Part shown: positions 25,688-33,787 of the stretch, piece by piece | Numbering within the stretch: the first letter of the stretch is position 1 | Layout of the letters: each line of letters starts with the position of its first letter | Source of the DNA: Microbacterium sp. LWO14-1.2 | GTDB taxonomy: Bacteria; Actinomycetota; Actinomycetes; Actinomycetales; Microbacteriaceae | Length of the DNA stretch: 64,000 nucleotides | NCBI RefSeq assembly: GCF_038397715.1 | Contig: NZ_CP151633.1 | Location: forward strand, 868,001-932,000 | Direction of reading: 5' to 3' | The notes under the pieces: generated by a model | The model's input: only the letters and a program-made list of their open reading frames with translations | The model's database searches: none | What the model was told of the DNA's origin: nothing | Program-made: the position numbers and the translations under genes

Positions 25688-26983
25688 TCAGAACTCCTTC
25701 AGCCACGACTCCTGCGCCTTCTTCAAGGCGTCGTCGATCGACTGCTGGCCGTCGAAGGCCGACTGCAGCTGCTCGCCGAGCTGACGCATCAGGTCCTCCG
25801 CGACGGGCAGACCCGTGAACTCGTTGGCCGGGTAGCCGGCCTGGTAGATCTCGAACGCCTTCGCGAAGAGCTCGTCGTCGTTCACGAAGTCCGGCACCGA
25901 CTCGGAGTTGCCGGGGAACGCCTTCGCCATGGTCGACAGCTCGGAGTTCGTGTCCTCGCTCATGAGGAACTCCACGAGCTTGAACGCGGCATCCTTGTGC
26001 TCGGAGTTCTCGGCGACGCCGATGCCCCAGGATGCGTAGGGGATGCCGCGCTCGCCGTCGTAGCCGTCCTCCGCGGGGATCGCGGAGATCGAGAACTTCA
26101 GGTCGGGGTTCGACTCGCGGATCAGGTTGATGTGGGCGAGGGAGTCGATCATCATGCCGACGCGGCCGTTGGTGAACTCCTCGACCTTGTCCTGCTCCTT
26201 CATGGTGAACGAGCCGGACGCGATGACCCCGTCGTCCCACAGGCCGCCGATGTAGTCGATCGCCGAGGTGACGTCGTCGTTCGTGAGATCGGGCTGGCCG
26301 TCCTTCAGCATGGAGCCGCCGGAGGCCCACACCCACGACATGACGTCGTTCTGCACGCCGTTGGGCGCCTCGAGCGAGAGCGGGAGCACCCACCCGGAGA
26401 CGTCGCCGCCGAGAGCGGTGACCTTGGCCGCGGCATCCGCGAACTCCGTGCGCGTCGTGGGCGGCGCCGTGACACCGGCGTCGGCGAGGAGGGTGTCGTT
26501 CGTGAACATCGGGTAGACGAAGTTGACGACGGGGATCATGTACGTGCTGCCGTCGACCTGGATCTGGCTGGCCAGTTCGCTGTCGTCGTAGTCGTTCTCC
26601 TTCATGAGCTCCGTCAGATCGGCGATCACGCCCTGAGACGCGAAGTCGTTGACCCATGCGCCGTCGAGACCGACCACGTCCGGCATGGTGCCGGATGCCG
26701 CACCGGCGAAGAGCTGCTCCTTGGTGGAGGCGTACGGTCCACTGACCAGATCGACCGTGATGCCGGGGTTCTCGTCTTCGAACTTGTCGATGAGTGCTCG
26801 GAACTCGCCGTCGGGCAGCTCGGGCTCCCACCACTGGGCGAACTCGATCGTGACGTCGCCCCCGTCGGAGCCCTCGTCTCCGCCGCCCGTCGAGCATCCC
26901 GCAACGGCGAGAACGGTCACGGCTGCTGTCGCTGCGCCGGCGAGCTTCAGGGTGCGTCGCCCACGTCCTGCTGTGATCATCAC
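25688..26983 (-). CDS. Sugar ABC transporter substrate-binding lipoprotein
   Basis: A 431-aa extracellular binding protein. The lipoprotein signal ends in LAVAGC, with the lipidated cysteine at C30, followed by a Gly/Asp/Ser linker. The mature part matches the MalE/UgpB cluster: IEFAQWWEPELPDGEF, PDVVGLDGAWVNDFA, YMIPVVNFVYPMFTN and YASWGIGVAENSEHKDAAFKLV. GAGGAG lies before two adjacent ATGs (26983, 26980). It is the first gene of the sugar operon and is divergent from a DeoR regulator, so its promoter is probably controlled by that protein. The ligand is unknown. Confidence 0.9.
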   Translation of the reverse strand: MMITAGRGRRTLKLAGAATAAVTVLAVAGCSTGGGDEGSDGGDVTIEFAQWWEPELPDGEFRALIDKFEDENPGITVDLVSGPYASTKEQLFAGAASGTMPDVVGLDGAWVNDFASQGVIADLTELMKENDYDDSELASQIQVDGSTYMIPVVNFVYPMFTNDTLLADAGVTAPPTTRTEFADAAAKVTALGGDVSGWVLPLSLEAPNGVQNDVMSWVWASGGSMLKDGQPDLTNDDVTSAIDYIGGLWDDGVIASGSFTMKEQDKVEEFTNGRVGMMIDSLAHINLIRESNPDLKFSISAIPAEDGYDGERGIPYASWGIGVAENSEHKDAAFKLVEFLMSEDTNSELSTMAKAFPGNSESVPDFVNDDELFAKAFEIYQAGYPANEFTGLPVAEDLMRQLGEQLQSAFDGQQSIDDALKKAQESWLKEF

Positions 26984-27021
26984 TTCTCCTCTTCGAGATC
27001 GTGCCGCATCACGCGCGTCAA

Positions 27022-27105
27022 TGCTTGTTCATGCGGTTTTGAGCAATGTTATGCCGTGCTTTGCTGTTGCGCAAGGGTTTTCACCCCGGTTGTACCTGCT
27101 TGTTC
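27022..27105. promoter_or_regulatory. Direct repeat TGCTTGTTC in the sugar-operon control region
   Basis: TGCTTGTTC occurs at 27022-27030 and again at 27097-27105 in the 225-bp gap between the sugar operon and its divergent regulator. The interval is unusually AT-rich for this window. Such paired direct repeats are candidate DeoR-family or promoter sites. Confidence 0.35.
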
Positions 27106-27157
27106 TTCGGCCGCGCCCCGCGCTACCCCGAAATACAGGCGAAGTCCCATGTGCGGC

Positions 27158-27190
27158 TTTCTGCCGAAATCTGCCGCTATTTCTGCCGAA
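27158..27190 (+). promoter_or_regulatory. Direct repeats TTTCTGCCGAA, candidate DeoR operator
   Basis: TTTCTGCCGAA occurs at 27158-27168 and 27180-27190, exactly 22 bp apart (two helical turns), with a third CTGCCG core between them at 27171. The array lies 18 bp upstream of the regulator's ATG, a good position for autorepression. Confidence 0.45.
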
Positions 27191-27208
27191 TGTGCTAGAG
27201 ATGGGGGC

Positions 27209-28009
27209 ATGGAAGCACGCGCATCCTCGAAACGACGCCTCCCCGCCGGCCGCAAGGCCGACCTCGCCGCCTACGTCGAGCACGAAGGCGAGGTCACGGT
27301 GGGCGGGCTCGCCGAGCACTTCGGCGTCTCGATCGACACGATCAGACGAGACCTGGATCAGCTCGACCGCGAGGGCGTCGTGATCCGCACCCATGGCGGC
27401 GCCGTGAGCGCGGAAGGTCAGCTGAAGGACCGCGCGCTCGACGTGCGCCTGCGGATGCAGACGGAGGAGAAGGAGAAGATCGCGCGGCTCGCAGCCGGGC
27501 TGATCGACGACGGCGCGGTGGTCATGCTCAACGCCGGCACGACGACCCTCGCGGTCGCCCGGGCGCTGCGGAACCACCGCGACCTGACGATCGCGACGAA
27601 CAACCTCCGCATCCCGGCGGAGATCTCCCCCTCCGCATTCCGCGACCTGTACGTCTTCGGCGGCGCAGTGCGGGCGATCACGCAGGCGACCACCGGACCC
27701 GTGGCGTTCACGATGACGCCGGGCGGGCCGGAGGTCGACATCCGCTGCGATCTCGCCCTCATCGCCGTCGGCGCGGTCGACGAGGAGGGGTTCTCGACCT
27801 CGAACATGGGCGACGCGACGATGATGGCCGAGATGATCCAGCGGGCGGAGCGCACTGCCATCCTCGCCGACTCATCGAAGTTCGGTCGTCGGCTCTTCGC
27901 CCAGGTCACCACGCTCGACCGCGTCGACTACGTCGTGACCGACGCACCGCCCGCCCCGGCGTTCGCCACCGCGCTCGCCCAGGCGGAGGTCGAGCTCCTC
28001 ACCCCCTGA
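27209..28009 (+). CDS. DeoR/GlpR-family transcriptional regulator
   Basis: A 266-aa regulator. The N-terminal helix-turn-helix is visible as VTVGGLAEHFGVSIDTIRRDLDQLDREGVVIRTHGGAV (residues about 31-69). The C-terminal ISOCOT-fold sensor, with VVMLNAGTTTLAVARAL and DLALIAVGAVDEEGFSTSN, binds phosphorylated sugars in this family. ATG at 27209 is the only start consistent with the HTH; no clear ribosome site precedes it. It is divergent from the sugar operon, so it probably represses that operon until a sugar phosphate accumulates. Confidence 0.88.
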   Translation: MEARASSKRRLPAGRKADLAAYVEHEGEVTVGGLAEHFGVSIDTIRRDLDQLDREGVVIRTHGGAVSAEGQLKDRALDVRLRMQTEEKEKIARLAAGLIDDGAVVMLNAGTTTLAVARALRNHRDLTIATNNLRIPAEISPSAFRDLYVFGGAVRAITQATTGPVAFTMTPGGPEVDIRCDLALIAVGAVDEEGFSTSNMGDATMMAEMIQRAERTAILADSSKFGRRLFAQVTTLDRVDYVVTDAPPAPAFATALAQAEVELLTP

Positions 28010-28025
28010 TAACGCGGATAGACGA

Positions 28026-28059
28026 CGGAGGCCGCCGGGATCGCTCCCGACGGCCTCCG
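28026..28059. terminator. Terminator between the convergent DeoR and nuclease genes
   Basis: CGGAGGCCG (28026-28034) pairs with CGGCCTCCG (28051-28059), extended by CGGGA/TCCCG around a TCGC loop, with one mismatch. Confidence 0.7.
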
Positions 28060-28082
28060 CCTGCGTCATGCGCGCGCTGTGA

Positions 28083-31000
28083 TCAGAACCACCCGGTGAT
28101 GAGGTCCCAGATCCAGTCGATGATGCCGCCGATGATGCCGCCGATGCCGCCGGCACGGTTCACGGTGACGGTGGCCGTCGCCGCGTCCCCGTCGGCCTGC
28201 GAGACCACGACCGTGTACTTGCCCGGCTGCGTGTTCTTCGGCACCGTCACGCTGGTCGAGAAGGTCCCGTCGGCGGTGACCTGCACGGTGCCGACCTGGA
28301 CCGGCTTGCCCTTCTTCGGCTCGAGCACGACCGTCAGGGTCTCCCCCGGCTCGAAGTTCGCACCGGTGATGCGCAGCTTCTTGCCCGCGGCGACCTTCGA
28401 ATCGGTCGTGATCGTGCCGGCGAACTCCTCGGGCTCCTCACCCGAGATCGTGAACGGCACCTGCACGGTCGTGCCGGTCGACGGAACCGTCACGGTGAGC
28501 GGCTGCTCGCCGAACACACCGGACGGGACCGTGAACGTGAGCGACGCGCGTCCGGCCTCGTCGGTCGTGTCGACGATCGTCGGATCGATCGCTCCCGCGG
28601 CGACCTGGGTGCCGCCGAGCGACAGGGTCACCTCGCCGGGGGCCGCCTCTCCGCCGCTGAACGCCAGAGAGGAGAGCGCGACGGTGACCTGGTCGCCGGC
28701 GGTGTAGCCGTCGGCATCCGGAGCACTCACCGTGAGACCGACCGCGCGCTGCGCGAGGTCGGGCGTCGCGGTCTTGTTCGCGTCGAACCAGTCGACCATC
28801 GACTGCAGGTCGATCTTGCCGGTGTCGCGCTTGCCCGTGCCCTCGCGGAAGGTGAAGAAGTTGTCTCCCCCCGCGGCGAGGAACGAGTTCGCGGCGACCG
28901 TGTAGCTCGCCGACGGGTCGATCGGCGTGCCGTTCAGCGTGATCGAGGTGATGCGCGATCCCTGCGCCGCGGTCGGGTCGTACGTGTAGACGAGCCCCTC
29001 CGAGACACCCAGCTTGAGGAACGGACGCGCCGCTCCCGACGGCTGCCACTGCTCCTCGAGCACGCCCTTCAGCTGCGTTCCGGTGAGGGTCAGCGTGACC
29101 AGCGTGTTGGCGAACGGCTGCACCGTCGCCGCCTCACGGTACGTGACGTTGCCAGCCGGATCGTTCGCGTTGGACGACGCGTACGTGAGGTTGGCGCGGA
29201 TCCCGCCCGGGTTCATGAGCGCGATGTCCGCGCCCGTCGACCACTTCTGCACGTCGGCGACGAAGTTGCCGATCGTCGACTCGCCACCGCGGTTCTCCGA
29301 CCCGTTCGCCTGACGCGCCCGATTGAAGTCGGCGGTGATGTCGCCCACCTTGACGGCGCCGAGCACGTCGGCGTCGGCCTTCGCCTTGGCGACGATGTCG
29401 GCGACCTCCGGAACGGCCGGGTACAACGGCTGGCCGTTGGCGGTGAGCGGCTTGATCTCGTTGGTGATCGAGAGCAGCTCCTTCGTCTTCGGGTCGACCT
29501 GGATGTTCATCAGCCCGAGGTTCTCGCCGTACTGACCGGCCGAGATCACGGGGCGACCGTCGATCACGTGGTTGTAGGCGAGGTGGGTGTGCGCCGACAC
29601 GATCGCGTCCACGTCGCCGTCGACGCCGTAGACGATCTCGCCCAGCGGCGACTCCGGGGTGATGCTCGACAGCTCGACGCTGGCCGCGCCCTCGTGCACG
29701 AGCAGGATGACGACGTCCGCCTCACCGTTGGACTCGTCGCCGTCACGCAGGTCGTCGGCGACGGCGTTCACCGAGTCGACGATGCTGCGCACCTCGAGGT
29801 CGGCGATCCCTTCCGGCGAGACCAGCGAGTCGAGGTCTTCCGTGACGGCGCCGACGAATCCGACGCGCACGCCGTCGAGCTCCTTGACCCAGGCCGGCGC
29901 GAGAGCGGGCTCACCCGTCTCGGTGAGGAACACGTTCGACGAGATGTACTCCCAGTCCGCGCGGTCCTGCACGCGGTCGCGCAGGTCCTCCCAGCCCTGG
30001 TCGAACTCATGGTTGCCCGCCGCGCTGACGTCGAGACCGGCCGCGTTGAGCGCGTCGATCGTGGGGTTGTCGTCGTTGATGAAGGACGTGAACGTCGACG
30101 CGCCGATCAGGTCGCCGACACCGGCGAAGATCGTGTTCGGGTTCGCCTCGCGGAACTGCTTGACGGCTCCGGCGACCACCGCGGCACCGGCGGCGGCGCC
30201 GTCGGCCTCGATGCGGCCGTGGAAGTCGTTCATCGTGACGACATCGATGCTCACCGGCGGGACCTCTGCGGAGACGCCGACGATGATCGGGTCGTGATCG
30301 CTCGAACGGAACGGGGTGCCGGCCTCGGTGGCGCCGAACGCGTAGCCGCGATCGCTCCACTCCGGCGAGTTGATGCTCCAGACACCCGCACCCGTGATCG
30401 AGGCGGCCAGCGACGGCGACGCGAGCACGTGGTCGAGCGAGCCGAGCTCGCCGTCGAACGAGTACGTGTGCTGCCCCGGCGCCTTCTCGGGTGCGACGTC
30501 GCTCCAGCCCGCGCTGGTGAAGACGTCGATCGGGTCTTCCTTGGCGTAGGCGTTGAAGTCGCCGATCAGCAGGATGTCGCTGCTGCCGGTCTTCTCCTCG
30601 ATCGTCTCGGTGAAGCCCTTGAGAGAGTTCGCCTGGGCCACCCGGTCTGCGTTGAAGAAGCCCTGGCCGTCGGCCGGCTCCGCGCCGCCGCCCTCGGGGG
30701 CCGACTTCGACTTGAAGTGGTTCGCGACCACGGTCACGGTGCGGCCGTCGACGTCGAACGCCTGGGCGATCGGCTCGCGGGCGTTGCCCCACACGGTCTC
30801 GTCGGTGACGGTGAGGCTGTCGCCGACGGTCGACACATCATCCTTCTTGTAGATGATGGCGCTCGTGATGAAGTCGGTCGTCGCCGCGTCGTCCAGGGCC
30901 GCCGGGGTGCGGACGTAGTCCCACACGTCGTCGCCGAGGGCGTCGTTGAGCCCGTCGACGAGATCGGCGAGCGCGGAGTCGAGCGACCCGCCCAGCTTGA

Positions 31001-32735
31001 TCGAGTTCTCGATCTCCATGAGCGAGACGATCTCAGCATCGAGGCCGTTGATGGCCGCGACGATCTTCGACTTCTGGATCGCGAACTGGGCGGCGTTCGC
31101 CGCACCGCGCGCGTTCGAGTTCTGGCTCTTCAGCGTCGTGAAGTAGTTGAAGACGTTGAACGACGCGACCTGCACGTCGCCGCCGACCGTCGGCGCCGAC
31201 TCGACGCGCGGGTTGGTCGCCTCGAAGCCGACCTTGGCCGCCTCGGGCGAGGTGCTGTCGATCGGGACGACCGGCTGCAGACGCCAGTCGTCGAAGCCGT
31301 ACGACAGCACGTAGCCGTTGTCGCGGAAGTCGACGGTGTCGCCGTTCCGCACCACGAGGTCCTTCGTGAAGTAGGGCTGGTCGTTCGGGTGGCCGTTGTT
31401 CGTGACCTGGATGGACCAGCCGTCGTCGAGCAGCAGGCGGTTCGCGCGGTTCGCCGCCGCTATGGCCGCGGCATCGGCGCCGGGACGTGCGAGCTCGGTG
31501 CTCTTCACGTTCAGGTCGGCGCCGGCGTTCAGCCACAGCGTGCCGAAGTTGTAGAGCTGGTGGCTCGACGCGACGCGGTAGGTGCCGGCGGGCGCGACGA
31601 GCATGCTCTCGTACTGCTCACGGTCGGCGCCGACCACGGTGTCGGGCAGCGGCGTGACGGCCGGTACGCCGACGCCCGCCTGCACGACGGAGATGCCGGC
31701 GAGGGATGCCGAGTTGATCTGCGTCTGGCCGAAGTACTCGCTCACGGAGCCCGTGACCGAGACGAGGTCGCCGATCGCGAGCGTCGGGGCGAGAGCGTTC
31801 AGGAAGACGAAGACTCCGTCGGACGCGCCCGGCGTCGCGTCGGTCTCGCCGCCCGAGCCCTGCGTCTGGATGACGATTCCCTTGTAGCCGCCGGTGCGGT
31901 AGTCGGCCGTCACGACGCCCTCGACCGTCACGGTCTGGCCGTTCAGGGGCGACACGTCGGTCGTGCCCTGAACCTCGGCGATCGACACCTTCGCGGGGTC
32001 GGTGCCGGGGTCGGTGCCCGGGTCCTCCGGATCGGTGCCGGGGTCGGTGCCGCCGGAGTTCTGCGGGGTGATCGTGGCCGAGAGCGTGAAGTCCACGCTG
32101 TTGTCGTCGGTGTCGGCGCCGTTCGTGCGATTCAGCGACTTCACGTCGGTGTTGCCGGCTGGCGCCGGGGCCGCGGCGGTCTCGAACGTGTTCGAGGTGC
32201 CGTAGCCGAGCACGTCGATCACACCGTCGACACCGGTCACGGATCCCGGCGTGAGGGCGACGGCCGCCGTGCCCTTCACGAGCGCGAGGGTGCCGGCGCT
32301 TCCGCTCGGGTTGAGGTTGCCCGTCGCGTCGGGTGCGGGCAGTGCCGCGCCGTTCGCGCCGTTGCTACCGCCCTGCACGAGGTAGTGCCCCCGGGCGGGG
32401 ATGCTGCCGCTGAGCGGCGCGACGCCGTTGGCGTTGCCCGTGCCGGTCGCCGACCGGTACTGCAGCGAGAGGCCGTCGAGCGCGACCGGAGAGTCGGTCG
32501 GGTTGTAGAGCTCGACGAACTTGTTCGTGTACGCGGCCCCTGCGCTGCCGCCGGACAGGTACGCCTCGTTGATGACGACCCCCGTCCCCGCGACGTCGGC
32601 GGAGGCGGGCGTCGCGATGAGGGCGCTGGCGCCCAGAGCTGCGACGCAGGTGGCGGCGAGGACGCCGAGACGCCCCCGGCTTCTGCGATCGGACCCGGGA
32701 ACCTCGCGGTTCGCGGCGTCGGAAGCGGACATCAT
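28083..32735 (-). CDS. Secreted ExeM/NucH-type nuclease fused to 5'-nucleotidase
   Basis: A 1550-aa exported multidomain protein. The signal peptide cleaves near A46 (ATPASA). In order follow an LTD domain (residues ~52-190, VVINEAYLSGG), a Pro/Asp/Gly linker, an OB-fold (~245-345, VEGVVTADYRTGGYKG), an endonuclease/exonuclease/phosphatase domain (~510-850, MEIENS, NHFKSKSAPEGG, LIGDFNAYAKEDP, SSDHDPI), a metallophosphatase domain (VVTMNDFHGRIEADG, SAAGNHEFDQGW) with a 5'-nucleotidase C-terminal domain (MNPGGIRANLTY), and Ig-like domains. It should degrade extracellular DNA to nucleotides and release phosphate. GAGGAG precedes ATG 32735; ATG 32783 is an alternative. The end is hydrophobic and lacks a sorting motif. 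Confidence 0.88.
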   Translation of the reverse strand: MMSASDAANREVPGSDRRSRGRLGVLAATCVAALGASALIATPASADVAGTGVVINEAYLSGGSAGAAYTNKFVELYNPTDSPVALDGLSLQYRSATGTGNANGVAPLSGSIPARGHYLVQGGSNGANGAALPAPDATGNLNPSGSAGTLALVKGTAAVALTPGSVTGVDGVIDVLGYGTSNTFETAAAPAPAGNTDVKSLNRTNGADTDDNSVDFTLSATITPQNSGGTDPGTDPEDPGTDPGTDPAKVSIAEVQGTTDVSPLNGQTVTVEGVVTADYRTGGYKGIVIQTQGSGGETDATPGASDGVFVFLNALAPTLAIGDLVSVTGSVSEYFGQTQINSASLAGISVVQAGVGVPAVTPLPDTVVGADREQYESMLVAPAGTYRVASSHQLYNFGTLWLNAGADLNVKSTELARPGADAAAIAAANRANRLLLDDGWSIQVTNNGHPNDQPYFTKDLVVRNGDTVDFRDNGYVLSYGFDDWRLQPVVPIDSTSPEAAKVGFEATNPRVESAPTVGGDVQVASFNVFNYFTTLKSQNSNARGAANAAQFAIQKSKIVAAINGLDAEIVSLMEIENSIKLGGSLDSALADLVDGLNDALGDDVWDYVRTPAALDDAATTDFITSAIIYKKDDVSTVGDSLTVTDETVWGNAREPIAQAFDVDGRTVTVVANHFKSKSAPEGGGAEPADGQGFFNADRVAQANSLKGFTETIEEKTGSSDILLIGDFNAYAKEDPIDVFTSAGWSDVAPEKAPGQHTYSFDGELGSLDHVLASPSLAASITGAGVWSINSPEWSDRGYAFGATEAGTPFRSSDHDPIIVGVSAEVPPVSIDVVTMNDFHGRIEADGAAAGAAVVAGAVKQFREANPNTIFAGVGDLIGASTFTSFINDDNPTIDALNAAGLDVSAAGNHEFDQGWEDLRDRVQDRADWEYISSNVFLTETGEPALAPAWVKELDGVRVGFVGAVTEDLDSLVSPEGIADLEVRSIVDSVNAVADDLRDGDESNGEADVVILLVHEGAASVELSSITPESPLGEIVYGVDGDVDAIVSAHTHLAYNHVIDGRPVISAGQYGENLGLMNIQVDPKTKELLSITNEIKPLTANGQPLYPAVPEVADIVAKAKADADVLGAVKVGDITADFNRARQANGSENRGGESTIGNFVADVQKWSTGADIALMNPGGIRANLTYASSNANDPAGNVTYREAATVQPFANTLVTLTLTGTQLKGVLEEQWQPSGAARPFLKLGVSEGLVYTYDPTAAQGSRITSITLNGTPIDPSASYTVAANSFLAAGGDNFFTFREGTGKRDTGKIDLQSMVDWFDANKTATPDLAQRAVGLTVSAPDADGYTAGDQVTVALSSLAFSGGEAAPGEVTLSLGGTQVAAGAIDPTIVDTTDEAGRASLTFTVPSGVFGEQPLTVTVPSTGTTVQVPFTISGEEPEEFAGTITTDSKVAAGKKLRITGANFEPGETLTVVLEPKKGKPVQVGTVQVTADGTFSTSVTVPKNTQPGKYTVVVSQADGDAATATVTVNRAGGIGGIIGGIIDWIWDLITGWF

Positions 32736-32818
32736 CGGTGTTGTCTCCTCGGTTTCATCGGGCGACGGCTCTCGTGGAGCCATGACTGCGCACCCTCACA
32801 GCCGGCGCACATGATGCG

Positions 32819-32847
32819 AGCTTATGAAGGCCCTCCGACATCATCAA
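32819..32847 (-). promoter_or_regulatory. Promoter of the secreted nuclease/nucleotidase
   Basis: On the minus strand, TTGATG (32842-32847) and TAAGCT (32819-32824) are separated by 17 nt, fitting a -35/-10 pair upstream of both possible start codons. Confidence 0.45.
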
Positions 32848-32862
32848 CGGAGTTTTCCCATT

Positions 32863-32884
32863 GGTCACCGAGCGCTAACCGAAT
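32863..32884 (+). promoter_or_regulatory. Possible PHO box (PhoP-type direct repeat)
   Basis: GGTCACCGAGC (32863-32873) and GCTAACCGAAT (32874-32884) are two contiguous 11-nt units resembling the actinobacterial PhoP repeat G(G/T)TCAYY. It lies 16 bp upstream of the -35. Phosphate control would suit a nuclease/5'-nucleotidase, but the second unit matches poorly and the orientation is away from the gene. Confidence 0.3.
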
Positions 32885-32970
32885 GGGCGGAAGACACCCC
32901 TGACGAAGGTGGAATATCGGAGTGCCGGTCGCTCGGATGCGCGGTCGCGCCTGCGCGGATGCGCGGACCG

Positions 32971-33771
32971 TCAGGCGGTCTCGGATGCCGCGGAGTCCTC
33001 GAACTCCTCGACCTCGCGCTCCCACGCATCCTTCGCCAGGCGATACCAGAGGTAGAAGGCGAAGCCCGCGAAGATCGCCCACTCGGCGGCGTAGAACACG
33101 TTGAGCCAGTTGACCGGCGACTGCTCGGCCGGTGCGGGAGACGCGATGTCCGTGAGCCCGGCCGACGCCGTCGACGACGCCAGATAGGGCCGGTACATCT
33201 CGAGCCCCTCGACGTCGTGCCACACGCTCAGCAGGGCGGCCGGCGACATGCGGTCGATCCGATGGGGGTCGTCCTCCGGCGGCACAGACGGTCCCTCGTC
33301 GGAGATGATCCGCCCCGTGACCTCGACGACCGAGCCGTCGGCGTCCTCGTTCAGGGTGTCGACGGCATCCTGAGCGACATCGCGGTCGGCGGTCCAACCG
33401 ATCGCCACCGCGATCGACGTCCTCTCCGCGACGCGCAGCTGGCCGGTCACCCAGTAGCCCGAGACATCGTCGTTGAACCGGCTCGACACGATCACGAAGT
33501 CGTCCGCGACCCAGGAGCCCGACGTCTCGACGCGCTGACCGACGAGCGGCTCCGCGAGGTACTCACCCGGCTCGACCACCTCGGCGAGCGGACGCACGTT
33601 CTCCGTCGCTCCCGCGGGCGGCGGATCCGTTTCGATCGCCCGCTCGAGCTGCCACTGGCCGAGCCACGCGAACACGCCGGCGACGATCAGGCACAGCACG
33701 AGCATCCCGATCCAGCGCCCGCGGAGCATGACCTCGCGGAGGGTTGGCGGGAACAGAGCGGGGGACGTCAC
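32971..33771 (-). CDS. SURF1-family protein
   Basis: A 266-aa protein with the SURF1 layout: one helix near the N-terminus (WIGMLVLCLIVAGVFAWLGQWQLERA, residues ~20-45), a periplasmic-side domain, and a second helix near 225-245 (NVFYAAEWAIFAGFAFYLWYRL). LGQWQLERA is the family signature. SURF1 proteins help assemble cytochrome c oxidase, inserting haem a. GTG at 33771 is used, 16 nt after the guaB3 stop, so the two may be cotranscribed. MLRGRWIG at residue 15 is an alternative start. Confidence 0.85.
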   Translation of the reverse strand: MTSPALFPPTLREVMLRGRWIGMLVLCLIVAGVFAWLGQWQLERAIETDPPPAGATENVRPLAEVVEPGEYLAEPLVGQRVETSGSWVADDFVIVSSRFNDDVSGYWVTGQLRVAERTSIAVAIGWTADRDVAQDAVDTLNEDADGSVVEVTGRIISDEGPSVPPEDDPHRIDRMSPAALLSVWHDVEGLEMYRPYLASSTASAGLTDIASPAPAEQSPVNWLNVFYAAEWAIFAGFAFYLWYRLAKDAWEREVEEFEDSAASETA

Positions 33772-33787
33772 GGTGATGCGCGGGACC

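Noticed and set aside
29568..32903. 1111-codon open frame on the plus strand
   Set aside because: It lies entirely antisense to the secreted nuclease, has an Arg/Val/Gly/Asp-rich random-looking translation and no domain. Such frames are common opposite GC-rich genes.
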